Shown piece by piece: positions 7,509 to 16,279 of a stretch of 64,000 nt of DNA. A model generated the notes under the pieces. It did not search any database, was not told where the DNA came from, and saw nothing but the letters and a program-made list of their open reading frames with translations. The DNA lies in NCBI GenBank assembly GCA_965248035.1, contig OZ252054.1:1922001-1986000 (forward strand), read 5' to 3'. Both the position numbers and the translations under genes were made by a program. The DNA is from BJGV01 sp964194745. GTDB lineage: Bacteria; Pseudomonadota; Gammaproteobacteria; Burkholderiales; Nitrosomonadaceae. The stretch's first letter is position 1, and the number at the start of each line of letters is the position of its first letter.

Positions 7509-8720
7509 TCAGTGTAAATGTATCAGTATTTTTTCTCCTTCTTCAGGAAACTCAGCATGAACGACCTCGCCTTCTGGGTTTGGGAACAAGGGTGCGCCAC
7601 ACTCCTCGCAATACTCTAAGGGGAAACGATTTTCTAGAAGTGTTATGTGAGCTATGCTGCATTCCTGCAGCGTAGTTTCTATTTGCGTAACGGTGTCGCT
7701 GTTTTCGTCTTCCTCACCAACCAGTGCCCAGACAATACCGTAGAGCACATCATTACGATCTTTGAAGGTGAAACTTACACGATATTCTTCTAGCAATTGG
7801 TCGTGGAATGGTGCGATCACTGCGCGAAGGCCACTTGCCGGAATATTTAAAGTTGACTGCAAAAAAACAACAGTGGCATGCATGGAATAGGGGCGGACAA
7901 GGCGATCTGCCATACGCCATGCAGAAAATAATCCATCTGGCAACAACAGCTCTAACGCACAACCCTGAAATAGTGAGCGTAGTGCTTCGCCACACTGGGT
8001 TTTCCATGAAAGGAGTATCTCCTGCTTCGAAGATTTCACACCAGATACTCCATTACTTGCTTGGTTCGTTCCACTGGCTTCCTGCCAGCGAAACATAGAC
8101 TTTCCCTGTGGTACTGCAATCGCACCGAGAAGATAACGGGTATCTGATAGAAAACGTCCTGTTTCAGCAAATTGATGCGGGTTCATGTGTAAGTCCTGTC
8201 CACCTGCAGCAGCAGCCCATAACTTACTGGCTAGTTCGTGTGTGAGACGATAACCACGCGGTAATTGGTCAGGACTGAAAAGGTAGTCTGCTAGCGAAAA
8301 CTGAACGTCTTTTAACAACACGTGTGTCTGGAACTGCTCGCGAAGATTGTTTAAAATCGCAGTGGGTATCGGACCGGAAGCAATCGAAAAACGCGACCAT
8401 GTTAGCACTGGTGCGGCAAACATTAGGACATCATAGGTACAGTCTTCATGTGTCAACGTACCACACTCAATTGCAGCCTCGATAGCATAGATGAACTCTC
8501 CGTAACCAGCTTGGTCAGTATCATAAAGTAACTCCAATGCTGCCTCTAGGTTTTGATCATCCCCCGTACGTAACTGTGCGTTTATTTTTATCCCAAGTTG
8601 ATTCTCCCAAAAGGCATCCTCTATGCGACTACCAGAAGCTGCAAGTCCTGCAGCTAGACGGGTAAGTTCCTGTACAGCACATGGAGACTTAGTACGGCGG
8701 GGGAGGTGAGATTTTTTCAT
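7509..8720 (-). CDS. DUF2863 family protein
   Basis: This 403-aa cytoplasmic protein of unknown function resembles the DUF2863 family of betaproteobacteria. It has an N-terminal basic opening (KKSHLPRRTKSP), a middle with FAAPVLTWSRFSIASGPIP and FSLADYLFSPDQLPRGY, and an acidic C-terminal part with LPDGLFSAWRMADRLVRPY and the CEECGAPLFPNPEGE stretch, whose two cysteines resemble half a zinc knuckle. No signal peptide or membrane segment is seen. It stands alone, with about 150-330 base gaps on both sides. The family call rests on recognition of overall layout, so it is moderate. Confidence 0.7.
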   Translation of the reverse strand: MKKSHLPRRTKSPCAVQELTRLAAGLAASGSRIEDAFWENQLGIKINAQLRTGDDQNLEAALELLYDTDQAGYGEFIYAIEAAIECGTLTHEDCTYDVLMFAAPVLTWSRFSIASGPIPTAILNNLREQFQTHVLLKDVQFSLADYLFSPDQLPRGYRLTHELASKLWAAAAGGQDLHMNPHQFAETGRFLSDTRYLLGAIAVPQGKSMFRWQEASGTNQASNGVSGVKSSKQEILLSWKTQCGEALRSLFQGCALELLLPDGLFSAWRMADRLVRPYSMHATVVFLQSTLNIPASGLRAVIAPFHDQLLEEYRVSFTFKDRNDVLYGIVWALVGEEDENSDTVTQIETTLQECSIAHITLLENRFPLEYCEECGAPLFPNPEGEVVHAEFPEEGEKILIHLH

Positions 8721-8873
8721 GGTGGGAGTTGCACAGTAATCAAGTATACATTTTATCCTAAATTTGGTAGCTGGTCTGGGTCAGGTCACTTTATGCAAGA
8801 TCAAAATATGTTGTTTCTGGGGTGTAGAGAATAGGGAACTCTTTACGGGCAACCGCATTCAATGCTTGATTGC

Positions 8874-9614
8874 CTATAAATTCATGCTGCGTCCGCCATC
8901 TACTACTATGATCTGGCCAGTTATATAAGGCGCATCTGAAATCAAGAAAAGTACCGTTTTAGCGATGTCATCTGGCTCACCTATTCGTTTGAGGAGTGTC
9001 TTTCCAATGATGCGCTGGCGAGTTAATTCGTCCGACCATTCACCGTTTTCTGGCCACAGAATAGAACCAGGAGAAACACCATTTACCCGGATCTCTGGCG
9101 CAAGTTCTAGCGCCAGAGATCCGGTTAGTGTAGCCAGCCCACCTTTCGCAGAACTGTAAATCACGTAATTTTTTAACGGCCATTCAGCATGAATATCGAC
9201 AATGTTAACAATACAGCCGCGCTGTTTCTTTAGATACGGCGCTGCTGCTTGAGATAAAAACAGTGGTGCCTTGAAATTACTGCCAATAAGTTCGTCCCAT
9301 AATTTTTCTGTTATCTCTCCCATCGGAGTGGGTGAAAAACTGGAGGCATTATTTATAAGTGAATCCATTTTGCCAAAATGTTTTATAGTTTCGTTAACTA
9401 GATTTGGTAGCTGAGTGATATCGAGCAAGTCAGCCTGCACTAATGCCACTGAGCCAGGACGCACCTGATTGAGTTCAGTTTGCAACGTTCGTGCTTCGTT
9501 TTCTGAGGATCGATAATGCACCATCAGATTCATGCCCACATTGTGTAGTTTGCGGCAGATAGCTGCACCCAAGCGTTTGGTGCCACCAGTAACTAGTATA
9601 ACTTTACTTTGCAT
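8874..9614 (-). CDS. Pteridine reductase (FolM-like short-chain dehydrogenase)
   Basis: This 246-aa Rossmann-fold NADPH reductase has TGGTKRLGAAIC at residues 9-20; the TGGxxRxG form with a basic residue is typical of pteridine reductases. It also has NNASSF, the catalytic YSSAKGG (YxxxK) and VNGVSPGSILWPE, ending ITGQIIVVDGGRSMNL. It probably reduces dihydrobiopterin or dihydromonapterin-type pterins and may back up dihydrofolate reductase. GAGGAG lies just before ATG 9614; the GTG one codon earlier is the other option. It diverges from the MidA-type methyltransferase gene. Confidence 0.88.
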   Translation of the reverse strand: MQSKVILVTGGTKRLGAAICRKLHNVGMNLMVHYRSSENEARTLQTELNQVRPGSVALVQADLLDITQLPNLVNETIKHFGKMDSLINNASSFSPTPMGEITEKLWDELIGSNFKAPLFLSQAAAPYLKKQRGCIVNIVDIHAEWPLKNYVIYSSAKGGLATLTGSLALELAPEIRVNGVSPGSILWPENGEWSDELTRQRIIGKTLLKRIGEPDDIAKTVLFLISDAPYITGQIIVVDGGRSMNL

Positions 9615-9818
9615 CACAATCTCCTCTAAGGTATTTCCGGAAATCGAAATTGGCGATCAGAAATTGTGCGTATTAAACTACAACCCTGTTACGTCGCAAT
9701 ATTTAGTTATATACGCTTAGTCTTATTTTGAACCTTGAATTTTTAAAGGTACCTACTACAATTATCAATTTAGAGCCTCTAGGTTTCGATAATTTAACAT
9801 AAAGATACTTTTGAGCCG

Positions 9819-11015
9819 ATGTTGTCACTACCTACACCAACTGGATCCGCTTTCCGGCATAGTTGTGCTGTGCAGGAGATGATCTGTGCGGAGATTATTA
9901 CTGCAGGGGGGTGGATTCCATTTACACGTTATATGGAGTTGGCAATATATGCACCTGATATGGGCTATTACTGTGGCGGTACAGCTAAATTTGGTGACGC
10001 CGGGGATTACACCACTGCGCCAGAAATTTCCCCGTTATTTGGTAGAACTATAGCGCGGCAAGCGTCACAGGTACTTGAATGTATGGGTGATGATAGCAGC
10101 AATATTTTAGAATTCGGGGCTGGCACCGGTAAACTGGCACTTGATTTGTTACTTGAGCTGGAAAAACTTGAAAGGTTGCCAAAGCATTATTTTATTCTTG
10201 AAGTCAGTGGAGAATTGCAAAAGCGGCAGAAAGAATTATTCGAAAAGTTTGCACCACACCTTTTATCTCGGGTTGACTGGTTAGGACATCTGCCTGCTAA
10301 ATTCAAAGGCCTGATACTTGCAAATGAAGTGCTCGACGCTATGCCAGTTCATTTGGTTGTATGGCGTGGTACCAGTTTGTTCGAGCGTGGTGTGGCATGG
10401 AATGGTGAGGCGTTCGAGTGGAGCGACCAGTTACTGAATAACAGAGAACTTTTCAAGGTTGCACGTGAACTAAGTTCCCAGATCAATTCAGATGGCGACA
10501 ATGTTGGCACCTATGTTAGTGAAATCGGTCTTTCAACACGTGGATTTATGCGAAGTCTCGCGGGCATTTTACAGCAGGGGGCAATAGTGTTGATCGATTA
10601 CGGTTTCGGGTACAACGAGTACTACCACTCCCAGCGAAATCGTGGAACGCTGATGTGCCATTACCGTCATCATGCCCATGACGATCCGTTTTATTTTCCA
10701 GGCCTGCAGGACATCACCAGTCATGTAGATTTTAGTGCAATCGCTGAAGCGGCGACAGGGGCAGGCCTCGAGTTGTTGGGATATGCCTCCCAGGCACATT
10801 TCCTCATCAACTGTGGCATCACCGAAATTCTTGCACGAATATCGGCAGAAAATACAGGTGACTTTTTACCCATAGCTAATCAATTGCAGAAATTAGTGAG
10901 TCCCGCCGAAATGGGCGAACTGTTCAAAGTCATCGCTTTCGGTAAAGATATTCAGCAGCCTCTTGTTGGGTTTACCAGTGGTGATAAAAGCGGTCTATTA
11001 AAGAAAGAAGCATAA
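9819..11015 (+). CDS. MidA/NDUFAF7-type SAM-dependent methyltransferase
   Basis: This 398-aa protein belongs to COG1565. Motifs are PFTRYMELAIYAPDMGYY, DYTTAPEISPLFG, the SAM-binding ILEFGAGTGKLALDLL, NEVLDAMPVH and the IDYGFGYNEYYHSQRNRGTLMCHYRHH block. The mitochondrial relative methylates an arginine of complex I subunit NDUFS2; the bacterial role is less clear. It often neighbours pteridine reductase in betaproteobacteria, and here the two genes are divergent with about 200 bases between. The length is normal. Confidence 0.92.
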   Translation: MLSLPTPTGSAFRHSCAVQEMICAEIITAGGWIPFTRYMELAIYAPDMGYYCGGTAKFGDAGDYTTAPEISPLFGRTIARQASQVLECMGDDSSNILEFGAGTGKLALDLLLELEKLERLPKHYFILEVSGELQKRQKELFEKFAPHLLSRVDWLGHLPAKFKGLILANEVLDAMPVHLVVWRGTSLFERGVAWNGEAFEWSDQLLNNRELFKVARELSSQINSDGDNVGTYVSEIGLSTRGFMRSLAGILQQGAIVLIDYGFGYNEYYHSQRNRGTLMCHYRHHAHDDPFYFPGLQDITSHVDFSAIAEAATGAGLELLGYASQAHFLINCGITEILARISAENTGDFLPIANQLQKLVSPAEMGELFKVIAFGKDIQQPLVGFTSGDKSGLLKKEA

Positions 11016-11152
11016 TTTCTTGCTGGGGGCTAACTAACAGGCCGACAGTGTCCTAATGACAAAAGTAAGATTGCAACACCACAGCAAATAGCATGACTTC
11101 TAGTATTAAATGCCAAAGAAATAGTTTTTAATTAAAATGTAGTAGAGCTAGA

Positions 11153-12916
11153 TTACTTCTTCGGCATATAAAGATCGGTTATTGCTCCCTCTGCTATTTC
11201 AGCGGCGAAGAAAATGGTTTCCGATAACGTTGGGTGCGGATGGATGGTGAGGCTGATGTCGTCCATATCTGTGCCCATTTCCAGTGCTAGAACAGTTTCA
11301 GAAATCAGTTCTCCTGCATTAACGCCAACCATACCTGCACCGAGTAAGCGATGGGTATTTCTATCGAGCAGTAATTTGGTCATACCCTCATCGCGTCCCA
11401 TTGAAATCGCGCGACCACTGGCCGTCCAAGGGAAAACAGTCTTTTCATAATCAATGCCTTGTTTTTTTGCTTCGGTTTCGGTTAGCCCCATCCAGGCAAT
11501 TTCTGGATCTGTGTAAGCTACAGAAGGAATAGTGCGGGCATCAAATGCAGCTTTTTGTCCTGCGATGATTTCTGCAGCAAGCTTGCCCTCATACGTAGCC
11601 TTGTGAGCAAGCATGGGTTCGCCCACAATATCGCCAATACCAAAAATATGTGGCACGTTGGTGCGTAGTTGTTTGTCCACCGGAATGAAGCCGTGCTTAG
11701 TAACATTGATGCCGGCATTTTCTGCGTCAATGTTGCATCCATTGGGACGGCGCCCAACTGCCATTAGAATACGGTCGTAAATTTGTGCCTCAGGAGAATT
11801 CTCTCCTTCAAAGGTGACTCTCAATCCGTTTTCTTGTGCCTTGATTTTAGTAACTTTAGTTTTGAGATAAATTGCTTCGTATCGTTTTTTCATACGTTTG
11901 TGCAGCGGTTTGATAAGGTCTGCATCAACGCCGGGAATCAATTGATCCTTCAGCTCTACTACGCTGATTTTACATCCAAGCGCATCATAAACCGTTGCCA
12001 TTTCCAGACCAATGACACCACCACCAATAATCAGCATGCGTTTGGGAATATCCTCCAGTTTTAGCGCGCCTGTAGAATCCATAATGCGCGGATCATTTTG
12101 AAGAAGACCGGGAATATATGTCACACTCGATCCCGTGGCAACTATGCAGTATTCGAATGAAACAGTTTTTTCTCCATTGGAAGTTTTCACTAGAATCATG
12201 TTGGGCGTGGTGAACTTTCCCGTGCCTTGTACTACTTCTACTTTGCGTTGTCTTGCTAACCCCGTCAATCCCTTGGTGAGTTTTCCGATGATCGATTCTT
12301 TCCATCTTCGCAACTTGTTTATTTCGATCCTGGGTGCACCAAAAGTAACGCCCAGATGTTCGGTTTCTTCCGCCTCGGCGACGATCTTTGCTACATGCAG
12401 CAGTGCCTTGGAAGGAATGCAACCTACGTTGAGGCATACACCTCCAAGTACTGGATAGCGTTCGATTAATACTACGCTCTTACCGAGATCAGCAGCACGG
12501 AATGCGGCGGTGTAGCCACCCGGTCCTGCACCCAGTACCACCACATCAGCGTGAACGTCGCCGTGTTGAACAGCATCAGAGTGAATGTACGTCGAGATTA
12601 AATTGGCTGCAGCAGGTGGGGCATGCTTCGTTCCAAGGTCTTTTTCGGGAGAGGGTTGGGGAGTGGCCGACTCGGGCGCTGTTTCCAATGTGAGTATTTG
12701 CAATCCTTCTGAAACTTTGTCACCAATCTTGACCTTAATTTCCTTTATTACGCCGGCATCGGGTGATGGGATCTCCATTGTCGCTTTATCGGTTTCTAGA
12801 GTGATGAGCGGCGTTTCTTTGTCCACCGTATCACCTAGTTGTACCAGCAGCTCGATAACAGGTATGTCTTTGAAGTCGCCAACATCAGGGATTTTGATTT
12901 CGATAAGTTGAGTCAT
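11153..12916 (-). CDS. lpdA: Dihydrolipoyl dehydrogenase with N-terminal lipoyl domain
   Basis: This is the E3 flavoenzyme of 2-oxoacid dehydrogenase complexes, 587 aa. Residues 1-80 form a lipoyl domain with the lipoylated lysine in LETDKATMEIPSPDAG. A linker follows, then FAD-binding VVLGAGPGGYTAAFRAADLG, the redox disulfide GGVCLNVGCIPSKALL, NAD-binding IIGGGVIGLEMATVYDALG and the C-terminal HPHPTLSE with the catalytic His-Glu. The lipoyl fusion is known in betaproteobacterial PDH-type E3. The ATG at 12916 has AAAGAG better spaced than the one two codons upstream. No E1 or E2 gene is adjacent. Confidence 0.95.
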   Translation of the reverse strand: MTQLIEIKIPDVGDFKDIPVIELLVQLGDTVDKETPLITLETDKATMEIPSPDAGVIKEIKVKIGDKVSEGLQILTLETAPESATPQPSPEKDLGTKHAPPAAANLISTYIHSDAVQHGDVHADVVVLGAGPGGYTAAFRAADLGKSVVLIERYPVLGGVCLNVGCIPSKALLHVAKIVAEAEETEHLGVTFGAPRIEINKLRRWKESIIGKLTKGLTGLARQRKVEVVQGTGKFTTPNMILVKTSNGEKTVSFEYCIVATGSSVTYIPGLLQNDPRIMDSTGALKLEDIPKRMLIIGGGVIGLEMATVYDALGCKISVVELKDQLIPGVDADLIKPLHKRMKKRYEAIYLKTKVTKIKAQENGLRVTFEGENSPEAQIYDRILMAVGRRPNGCNIDAENAGINVTKHGFIPVDKQLRTNVPHIFGIGDIVGEPMLAHKATYEGKLAAEIIAGQKAAFDARTIPSVAYTDPEIAWMGLTETEAKKQGIDYEKTVFPWTASGRAISMGRDEGMTKLLLDRNTHRLLGAGMVGVNAGELISETVLALEMGTDMDDISLTIHPHPTLSETIFFAAEIAEGAITDLYMPKK

Positions 12917-13104
12917 AGGCATCTCTTTAAAACAAAATTTTGTCGCATTATGTTGCTTACTAACATTACCTTACCTATCAGACCATACACCATGCCGGCA
13001 TTCGTTGATTGTGCCAAGAGTTGTAAAATAAGCCTGCTTAGAGCTTTAATTTTCTGAGGCACCCCATATGAGAGGTTTTTCTTTCTGAATGACACCAGAG
13101 TGAT

Positions 13105-14370
13105 TTATTGCCGAATATGGCCGTCGCCCAACACAATAAATTTTTGACTGGTCAACCCCTCTAGCCCCACTGGGCCACGAGCATGGATTTTGTCGGTAGA
13201 GATACCGATTTCAGCACCCAGCCCGTACTCGAAACCGTCGGCAAATCGGGTGGAAGTGTTTAGCATCACTGAGCTGGAATCTACTTCTCGTAGGAAACGG
13301 CGGGCGCGAGAGTAGTTCTCAGTAACGATAGAATCGGTATGTTGTGAGCCGTATATAGTGATGTGCTCAAGGGCTTGATCGAAATTATTTACCACTCGCA
13401 CACTTAAAATTGGTGCCAGATACTCGGTTTGCCAATCTTCTTCAGTTGCTTCCTTCATTTTTTCTACAATAGCGCAGGAAGCCTTGTCTCCTCGCAATTC
13501 TACGCCTTTATCGAGATAGATTTTGCAAAGGGGTGGCAGTATTTCCCGTGCAATCTTCTCATGCACCAACAGGGTTTCCATGGTATTGCAGGTGCCGTAG
13601 CGTTGAGTTTTGGCGTTGTCAGCTATACGGATAGATTTATCAAGATTAGCTCCATCGTCTATGTATACATGGCATACACCGTGAAGATGTTTAATGACTG
13701 GGATACATGCTTCATCGGAGACACGCTTGATCAATTCCTTGCCCCCGCGTGGGATGATTACATCGACGAATTCTTTCATAGTGATAAGCTCGCCCACAGC
13801 TTTGCGGTCCGTGGTCTCGATCACTTGTACTACAGTTTCTGGCAGACAAGCGACCTTCAAGCCTTCTTTCACGCATGTAGCGATAGCCTGATTGCAGTGG
13901 TATGCTTCCGATCCACCGCGCAATATCGCTGCATTACCTGCCTTGATACACAGCCCGGCAGCGTCGGCTGTAACATTGGGACGTGCTTCGTAAATAATGC
14001 CAACTACTCCTAACGGTACCCGCATTTTTCCAACTTGGATCCCAGAAGGGCGGTAATTTAGATCGCTGATTTCCCCAATGGGGTCAGCAAGTGCGGCGAT
14101 TTGCAACAAGCCCTCTACCATACTGGCAACACCTTTGGAGGTAAGTGTCAAGCGATCTATCAAGGCTGAATCGAATCCCTTGATCTTTGCTGCCACCAAA
14201 TCAGTGTTATTAGCAGCCAATAATTTCTTTTCGTTTCGTCTGATGGCTGCAGCTATTGCAGTGAGTGCCTGGTTTTTGGAGGCGGTTTCGACTCTTGCCA
14301 TCATACGAGATGCAGCACGAGCTTCACGACCAACTGCTTGCATGTAGGTTTTAATGTCTACAATATCCAT
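13105..14370 (-). CDS. proA: Glutamate-5-semialdehyde dehydrogenase (gamma-glutamyl phosphate reductase)
   Basis: ProA reduces gamma-glutamyl phosphate to glutamate semialdehyde in proline synthesis, using NADPH. The 421-aa protein has KMRVPLGVVGIIYEARPNVT, AAILRGGSEAYHCN, IIPRGGKELI and the catalytic cysteine in AKTQRYGTCNTMETLLVH. It ends with SRARRFLREVDSSSVMLNTSTRF and GARGPVGLEGLT-like (HARGPVGLEGLTSQKFI). The start at ATG 14370 (MDIVDIKTYM) is chosen because upstream in-frame residues do not match the family and GGAA precedes it. proC is also in this window, far away at 35.7 kb. Confidence 0.95.
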   Translation of the reverse strand: MDIVDIKTYMQAVGREARAASRMMARVETASKNQALTAIAAAIRRNEKKLLAANNTDLVAAKIKGFDSALIDRLTLTSKGVASMVEGLLQIAALADPIGEISDLNYRPSGIQVGKMRVPLGVVGIIYEARPNVTADAAGLCIKAGNAAILRGGSEAYHCNQAIATCVKEGLKVACLPETVVQVIETTDRKAVGELITMKEFVDVIIPRGGKELIKRVSDEACIPVIKHLHGVCHVYIDDGANLDKSIRIADNAKTQRYGTCNTMETLLVHEKIAREILPPLCKIYLDKGVELRGDKASCAIVEKMKEATEEDWQTEYLAPILSVRVVNNFDQALEHITIYGSQHTDSIVTENYSRARRFLREVDSSSVMLNTSTRFADGFEYGLGAEIGISTDKIHARGPVGLEGLTSQKFIVLGDGHIRQ

Positions 14371-14451
14371 ATCACAGTTCCAAGTTTTCCAGTAAATTTG
14401 CAGATAGTTGTATTTTAACGCCGATATGCTGCTGTTGATACAGTTTGGCAA

Positions 14452-14663
14452 GTCAGGCTAACCCGCGTTATTGTTATAGTGTAGTAAGCTAGAGATAATG
14501 AACAAAGGATCTACATTAAAAAATAAGTAAAATATGATTAAAAACGACCAGATCGATATCATGCAACGTGCATGGGAAGCATACCTATTCATCTGCAACA
14601 ACAAGCAATACAGAATGAAAACACACTAGTCATTTTATATGTTGAGGTATTTGTTGCGTTTGA
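14452..14663. other. Intergenic stretch between holA and proA with a doubtful 31-codon ORF
   Basis: The region is AT-rich. A plus-strand ORF at 14534-14629 (starting MIKNDQIDIMQRAWEAY) has no ribosome site and no recognisable relatives, so it is only noted. The proA promoter may lie in the 14371-14520 part. Confidence 0.4.
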
Positions 14664-15674
14664 CTAACGCTTATTGAATGTAAAGCGTAATCCAAGTTGC
14701 AGAAATTCGTCCCAGGTATCCCCTTTTGCGACACCTTTACTGATCTTGTCAATTTTTGCGGCATGCAATAATGCATGTACTAGCAGTTTGAGACCGAGCC
14801 GTCTGGCGGCACTTTCCATTACCTTCTGACAGATCCCCCATACTTTAGCTTCGTTCATTAATTGTGTGAGCGAACTGCCTGAATCCAGCCCTTTGCGAAG
14901 AATGATCAATGAGCGAATCTGTGCTGCCAGTATCGTAAGAATAAATGGTGCGGTTGTGCCCTCGCATTGTAATCCTTTCAGTACGAGAGTGTAGCGGGTG
15001 GTGTCTCCTGAAACCATTGCATCCGACAATTTAAAAACATCATATCGTGCTACTTCCAGAACTGCGTCTTTTACCTGAGTAAATGACAATATTCCTGGTG
15101 GATAGAGTAGAGAGAGTTTCTTAATTTCTTGGTTAGCTGCGAGCAAGTTTCCTTCTACTTTTTCAGCAAAAAATTGCAAAGTATTAGGGTCGGTTCTCTG
15201 ATCCTGCATACTTAGGCGCTGACCAATCCAATCTGGAAGTTGGTTACGTTCCACCAAAGAAACTGAGATCATAGGCCCGATATTTTCAAGTGCCTTGAAC
15301 CACTTCGTCGCCTGCCCTTGTTTATCGATTCTGGGCAGGGTAACGAGTGTGACAGTATCTGGTGGCAGTGAACAGCAATATTCCTCGATAGCCGTACTAC
15401 CTTCTTTTCCAAGCTTGCCAGAAGGAATGCGCAGATCAATCACTCGTCGCTCGCCAAACAGCGACAAACAGTTACTGCTCAGTCGAAGGTCCGATCTGCT
15501 GAATTGATTGTCTATTGTAAAAATTTCTCGCTCGACATAACCAGTCTGGCGTGCCTTAGTACGAATCAAATCAGCGGCCTCGATGGCAAGCAGTGATTCC
15601 TCCCCGAACACGGTATAAAGCGGTAAGAGTTGCTTTTGGAGATGCTGAGAAAGTTGGGTTAGATGGATGCGCAT
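14664..15674 (-). CDS. holA: DNA polymerase III delta subunit
   Basis: HolA is the clamp-loader subunit that opens the beta clamp. The 336-aa protein has the N-terminal LYTVFGEESLLAIEAADLIR, the ERRVIDLRIPSGKLGKEG region with VTLVTLPRIDKQGQATKWF, and the AAA+ collar part SLLYPPGILSFTQVKDAVLEVARYDVFKLSDAM. It is the third gene of the leuS-lptE-holA order conserved in proteobacteria; a 93-base gap separates it from lptE. Confidence 0.93.
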   Translation of the reverse strand: MRIHLTQLSQHLQKQLLPLYTVFGEESLLAIEAADLIRTKARQTGYVEREIFTIDNQFSRSDLRLSSNCLSLFGERRVIDLRIPSGKLGKEGSTAIEEYCCSLPPDTVTLVTLPRIDKQGQATKWFKALENIGPMISVSLVERNQLPDWIGQRLSMQDQRTDPNTLQFFAEKVEGNLLAANQEIKKLSLLYPPGILSFTQVKDAVLEVARYDVFKLSDAMVSGDTTRYTLVLKGLQCEGTTAPFILTILAAQIRSLIILRKGLDSGSSLTQLMNEAKVWGICQKVMESAARRLGLKLLVHALLHAAKIDKISKGVAKGDTWDEFLQLGLRFTFNKR

Positions 15675-15767
15675 AGCTAGCTAGCATTTCCGCAAAGAAT
15701 TTTTCCTATGCTATCTTAAAAGTACACAGAGAATCCAGATTTCGATTATTTTCTCTTAAACAAGATA

Positions 15768-16250
15768 TTACTGACGTTGTACTTTTTCCAACTGTCGTAT
15801 GATCTGCTGGATAGAATCGCTACGCATTTCCCTGACAAGTACCCTCTCCTCGGATTGTTTCGCTAGAACCAGCGCATCTGAAAAGGGGATAACGCGGGTT
15901 ACAGCGATCTTACTGGTAGGTATAAGTTCTCGTCCCTTTGCGTCAGTGAGGCGAAATGAGGTCCGATAATGCAATTGAAACTCACGTACTCTTCCGCCTC
16001 CAGAAACTGACAAGAGATTCTTTGAATTCACTGCACTGAAGATTTCCAATGTAGCTTCAGCGTCCTGCGACGTATCCAAAACTTGTGTGTTGCCACCACT
16101 TTGGATGGCGCGTTTAATCTCTGCACCGATGGGATGCCCTTTCGGGGCAGAGATATATAGTGATTCAAAAGGGAGTGAAGCTGTCCCACGCAGATGAAAA
16201 CCACAGGCCACGAGTAAAGAGCAGAGCACAACAAGCAATATTTTCTTCAA
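15768..16250 (-). CDS. lptE: LPS-assembly lipoprotein LptE
   Basis: LptE plugs the LptD barrel that puts lipopolysaccharide in the outer membrane. The 160-aa precursor has a lipoprotein signal with lipobox LVAC (Cys at residue 16, followed by GFHLRGTASLPF), then LYISAPKGHPIGAEIKRAI and LHYRTSFRLTDAKGRELIP. The start is TTG at 16250 with AAGGA seven bases upstream. It follows leuS closely (29 bases). Confidence 0.92.
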   Translation of the reverse strand: MKKILLVVLCSLLVACGFHLRGTASLPFESLYISAPKGHPIGAEIKRAIQSGGNTQVLDTSQDAEATLEIFSAVNSKNLLSVSGGGRVREFQLHYRTSFRLTDAKGRELIPTSKIAVTRVIPFSDALVLAKQSEERVLVREMRSDSIQQIIRQLEKVQRQ

Positions 16251-16279
16251 GGTTTATCCTTATGCCCAAATTCAGTTTT

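Noticed and set aside
11153..12916. Lipoyl domain on dihydrolipoyl dehydrogenase as a novel fusion
   Set aside because: This fusion is already known in betaproteobacterial E3 enzymes.
14534..14629. 31-codon ORF between holA and proA
   Set aside because: No ribosome site and no recognisable similarity; listed only as content of the gap.
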